Origin: JAEYXS01 sp943367715
GTDB taxonomy: Bacteria; Verrucomicrobiota; Verrucomicrobiia; Limisphaerales; JAEYXS01
Direction: 5' to 3'
NCBI GenBank assembly: GCA_943367715.1
Contig: CALRJY020000011.1
Span: 101,571-165,570, forward strand
DNA: 64,000 nt
Shown: in pieces, positions 61,602 to 64,000 of the stretch
Layout of the letters: every line of letters starts with the position of its first letter
How positions within the stretch are numbered: the first letter of the stretch is position 1
Notes under the pieces: model-generated
Told to the model about the DNA's origin: nothing
Seen by the model: the letters and a program-made list of their open reading frames with translations, nothing else
Database searches by the model: none
Made by a program: the position numbers and the translations under genes

Positions 61602-63719
61602 ATGAGGACGTGGCTGGCGGTCGCACTGGGCTGGCTTTGGCTGGCGGGAGCGGCGCGGGCGGAGTTTGAATTCGACGTGAAACTCGGTTACGAGGGCACG
61701 GTGCGGGAGGCGAACTGGTTCCCGGCGGCCTTCGAGATATTCAATGATGGGCCACCCTTCAATGGCGTCATCGAACTTACCAACGAACAAACGGGCCGTG
61801 GACAGGCAAGGCGCGTGCCGGTGGAATTGCCCACGAATACCCGAAAGCGGGTGGTGGTGCCGGTCTTCGCTTCTGCTGGCAAGTATTCCCAATGGCGGGC
61901 GGTGCTCTACGATGACAAGGATAAGAAGCGGGCGGAGGTGAAGAACCTGAGCATCCGCAAGGACATGGCGTGGAACGGGATGCTGATGGGGACCATCGCG
62001 CGGACTTTCGGCGGGCAACCGGTCTTGCCGGATGTTTCTTCCACCCAAGGTGAGCAAGGCGTGGAGGTAGTGCGTCTCGATCCGGCTTTCCTGCCGGATG
62101 GACCGATCCCGCTGGAGGGGTTGCAGGCGATTTATCTGAATACTGAGCGGGCGCTGGAGATCAGTGCACCGCAAGCGGCGGCGTTGGTGTCCTGGTTGCA
62201 GAACGGGGGGCACTTGATCGTGGGGGTGGAACAACCCGGAGATTTGAGCGGCTTGCCTTGGCTGGCCCCTTTGATGCCGATGAGGTTTGGCGGTTCCCAA
62301 ATGGTGGCAGGAGGTCGGGAGCTGGATTCCTTTGCGTGGACGGTTTCGGGCAGCAATCTGCAAAACTACTTCACCTCAGGCCGCAAGAAGGAGGAGAGCA
62401 CGGAATTTCGGGAGGCACTGATGCCGGTGTTTCAATCTAACGTAAGGGACGCCCAGACGCTGGTGTCTGCGGGCGAGGTGCCGCTGATCGTCCGGGCGGA
62501 ACGCGGGAGAGGACGGCTCACGGTGCTGACCTTCAGTCCGGAGCGGGAGCCGTTCCGGTCATGGAAAGGGCGCACATGGTTTTGGGCACAAATCTTAGGG
62601 GTGCCGTCCGCGTGGTTTTCCGAAACCAATCCGAACAATCAAAATCGAAACTACGGATACGTGAATTACCAGAGCATCGACGGGCCGATCGGCGCGATGA
62701 TCGATTCCAAGCAGGTGCGCAAACTGCCGGTGAGTTGGCTCTTGCTGTTGCTGGCGGTGTATCTGGTGGTGATCGGGCCGCTGGACCAGTGGTGGCTGAA
62801 GAAGATCAACCGACAGATGCTGACGTGGATCACTTTTCCGTGTTATGTCGTCGGGTTTTCGCTGCTGATCTACTGGATCGGATTCATGCTGCGCGCCGGT
62901 GAGAGTGAGTGGAACGAACTGCATGTGGTGGATGTGATGAGTCACAGCGGCAAATCCGAGATGCGCGGGCGCACGTATGCCTCTTGCTATTCGCCATCCA
63001 ATGCGCGCTATCCAGTGGCAACGGAAGTTCCGCACGCGACTTTCCGGGGAGAGTTCCAGGGATCAGTCTCTTCCGCACAGGAGTTGACCCGCTCGGATAT
63101 CACCCAGATGGGCAAAGGATTCACCGCGGATGTGTTCGTGCCCGTCTGGACGAGCCAACTTTTCGTGAGTGACTGGAGCCAGACCGCGGAAGAACCGTTC
63201 GCGATGGAAGTGGTCAAGACGGGGACAGACATCAGCGTCCGGATAGAGAACAAACTCAAGCACACAGCCGACCGGTTGTGGCTGGTGGTGGAGGATAGGG
63301 TGATCGAGGTTCCCCGGATGCAAGCGGGTGAACGGCGGACGATCAAGGTGATCCGAAGCCAGGGACAGCGGTTGGAGGATTTCGTGCAGCAGAACACATC
63401 GAATTTCGGCATGGCAGCGGATCGTCGTCGGGATGCGTTCGGAAGTTCGCAGTCGAATTTCTTGCCGAACCCGCCATCGCATCTGGCGGCTGCGTCGTTC
63501 CTGGGCAAGATGAACCCGGCCAATCAGCCGCAGTATAACAACCGGGTGCAATTCATCCTGCCGCAAGGGTTTGAACTAAGTGAGGGCTTGAAACGCGGGC
63601 AGGTATGCCTGCTGGCGTGGACGGCGGGTTACGCGCCGATCCCGGCCCTGAACAAATTTGATCCGCGCCGGTCCACGCGTGACACGTTATTCCGCGTGAT
63701 GGCCGCGACGCCACCATGA
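61602..63719 (+). CDS. Exported membrane protein adjacent to an ABC ATPase
   Basis: A 705-residue protein. Signal peptide (LAVALGWLWLAGAARA), a large extracytoplasmic domain of about 360 residues with YLNTERALEISAPQAAALVSWLQNGGHLIVG, a pair of membrane segments (about 400-465: WLLLLLAVYLVVIGPLDQWW and VVGFSLLIYWIGFML), and a C-terminal extracytoplasmic part. The SWLQNGGHLIVG segment resembles the DUF4350/GldG-like proteins that accompany ABC transporters. Start ATG 61602 follows CGAGGA. The ABC ATPase starts 9 nt after its stop. Confidence 0.82.
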   Translation: MRTWLAVALGWLWLAGAARAEFEFDVKLGYEGTVREANWFPAAFEIFNDGPPFNGVIELTNEQTGRGQARRVPVELPTNTRKRVVVPVFASAGKYSQWRAVLYDDKDKKRAEVKNLSIRKDMAWNGMLMGTIARTFGGQPVLPDVSSTQGEQGVEVVRLDPAFLPDGPIPLEGLQAIYLNTERALEISAPQAAALVSWLQNGGHLIVGVEQPGDLSGLPWLAPLMPMRFGGSQMVAGGRELDSFAWTVSGSNLQNYFTSGRKKEESTEFREALMPVFQSNVRDAQTLVSAGEVPLIVRAERGRGRLTVLTFSPEREPFRSWKGRTWFWAQILGVPSAWFSETNPNNQNRNYGYVNYQSIDGPIGAMIDSKQVRKLPVSWLLLLLAVYLVVIGPLDQWWLKKINRQMLTWITFPCYVVGFSLLIYWIGFMLRAGESEWNELHVVDVMSHSGKSEMRGRTYASCYSPSNARYPVATEVPHATFRGEFQGSVSSAQELTRSDITQMGKGFTADVFVPVWTSQLFVSDWSQTAEEPFAMEVVKTGTDISVRIENKLKHTADRLWLVVEDRVIEVPRMQAGERRTIKVIRSQGQRLEDFVQQNTSNFGMAADRRRDAFGSSQSNFLPNPPSHLAAASFLGKMNPANQPQYNNRVQFILPQGFELSEGLKRGQVCLLAWTAGYAPIPALNKFDPRRSTRDTLFRVMAATPP

Positions 63720-63728
63720 GATTGTCCT

Positions 63729-64000
63729 ATGGCAACTGATACCAAGATACCAGCAGTCCAAACGTTCGAGCTGACCCGCACTTACGGGGCGATGACGGCG
63801 TTGAGCAATCTGAACCTGACGGTGAACCAGGGCGACCTGTTCGGGTTCATCGGCTCGAATGGCGCGGGCAAGACGACGACATTGCGCATCCTGGCGACGT
63901 TTCTCACGCCCTCATCGGGACGGGCGGAGATATTGGGGCATGACGTGGTGAAGGATGCTGATTCGGTGCGGCATGTGATCGGTTACATGCCGGATTTCTT
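63729..64000 (+). CDS. ABC transporter ATP-binding protein, N-terminal part (cut by window edge)
   Basis: About 90 residues of an ABC ATPase. LTRTYGAMTALSNLNLTVNQGD leads into Walker A FIGSNGAGKTTTLRI and then SSGRAEILGHDVV. The beginning VRHVIGYMPDF of the Q-loop segment is reached before the window ends. Such ATPases power ABC-2-type exporters; with the upstream membrane protein this resembles GldA/GldG-type or Nod-type transporter loci. Confidence 0.93.
   Translation, partial: MATDTKIPAVQTFELTRTYGAMTALSNLNLTVNQGDLFGFIGSNGAGKTTTLRILATFLTPSSGRAEILGHDVVKDADSVRHVIGYMPDF

Overview
The window looks like a chromosomal stretch of a Verrucomicrobiota bacterium, probably of the Pedosphaera/Limisphaerales group. 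That placement is inferred from gene content: a sugar-dehydrogenase-like protein ending in the heme-binding domain typical of Planctomycetes and Verrucomicrobia, exported S1 sulfatases in an operon, a Ycf46-like AAA ATPase, many long fused membrane proteins, and dispersed palindromic repeats between genes. Base composition is moderately GC-rich. A few islands are clearly more AT-rich: 32270-33570, 38332-39375, 46285-47310 and 56628-57890. I see no rRNA, tRNA, CRISPR array, intact insertion sequence or prophage.

Layout. 1-10.3 kb, mostly minus strand: the start of coaX, an ArsC/Spx-like protein (plus strand), an RlmI-type methyltransferase, a small lipoprotein, a TPR-pilT pair joined by a 4-nt stop/start overlap, a 512-bp gene-free region with strong RNA-like pairing, an AAA ATPase, an ECF sigma factor with a small partner, and panC-purK-purE. 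10.3-23.5 kb: a DsbD-like reductase with a duplicated periplasmic sensor domain, then a plus-strand run of cardiolipin synthase-like, sppA, an M24 peptidase, a YugP-like metallopeptidase, a primary-type sigma factor, apt, a PAP2/glycosyltransferase fusion, an OGG1-type glycosylase and ComB.

23.6-32.3 kb: a minus-strand aminotransferase-rsmA-Nudix operon, a three-heme sugar-dehydrogenase fusion, and a plus-strand pair of a 36-residue-repeat coiled-coil protein and a GAF-GAF-PAS adenylate cyclase. 32.3-39.4 kb is accessory: an unrecognised AT-rich gene, a 593-bp repeat-rich gap with a possible transposon-end remnant, a DJ-1/PfpI protein, and an operon of a WG-repeat protein, two sulfatases and an unknown cytoplasmic protein. 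39.4-58.6 kb: pheT, an MFS transporter, an acyltransferase/YiiX-peptidase fusion, a DUF3592-like protein, guaA, a flavin-halogenase-like oxidoreductase divergent from a LysR regulator, recG, an Idh/MocA oxidoreductase, an NlpC/P60 protein, an SDR, a secreted unknown and a MOSC protein.

58.6-64 kb: a small TPR protein, a GNAT acetyltransferase, a pentapeptide-repeat gene broken by an apparent one-base deletion, two paralogous 2-TM proteins, and the start of an ABC-transporter locus that runs off the window.

Most genes are housekeeping or ordinary accessory functions. The least explained signals are the gene-free structured segment at 4777-4906, a two-copy repeat family whose hairpins differ by compensating changes (33096-33156 and 59098-59163), the acyltransferase/papain-like fusion, and the regular 36-residue repeats beside the cyclase. 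No complete new defence or mobile system is evident.
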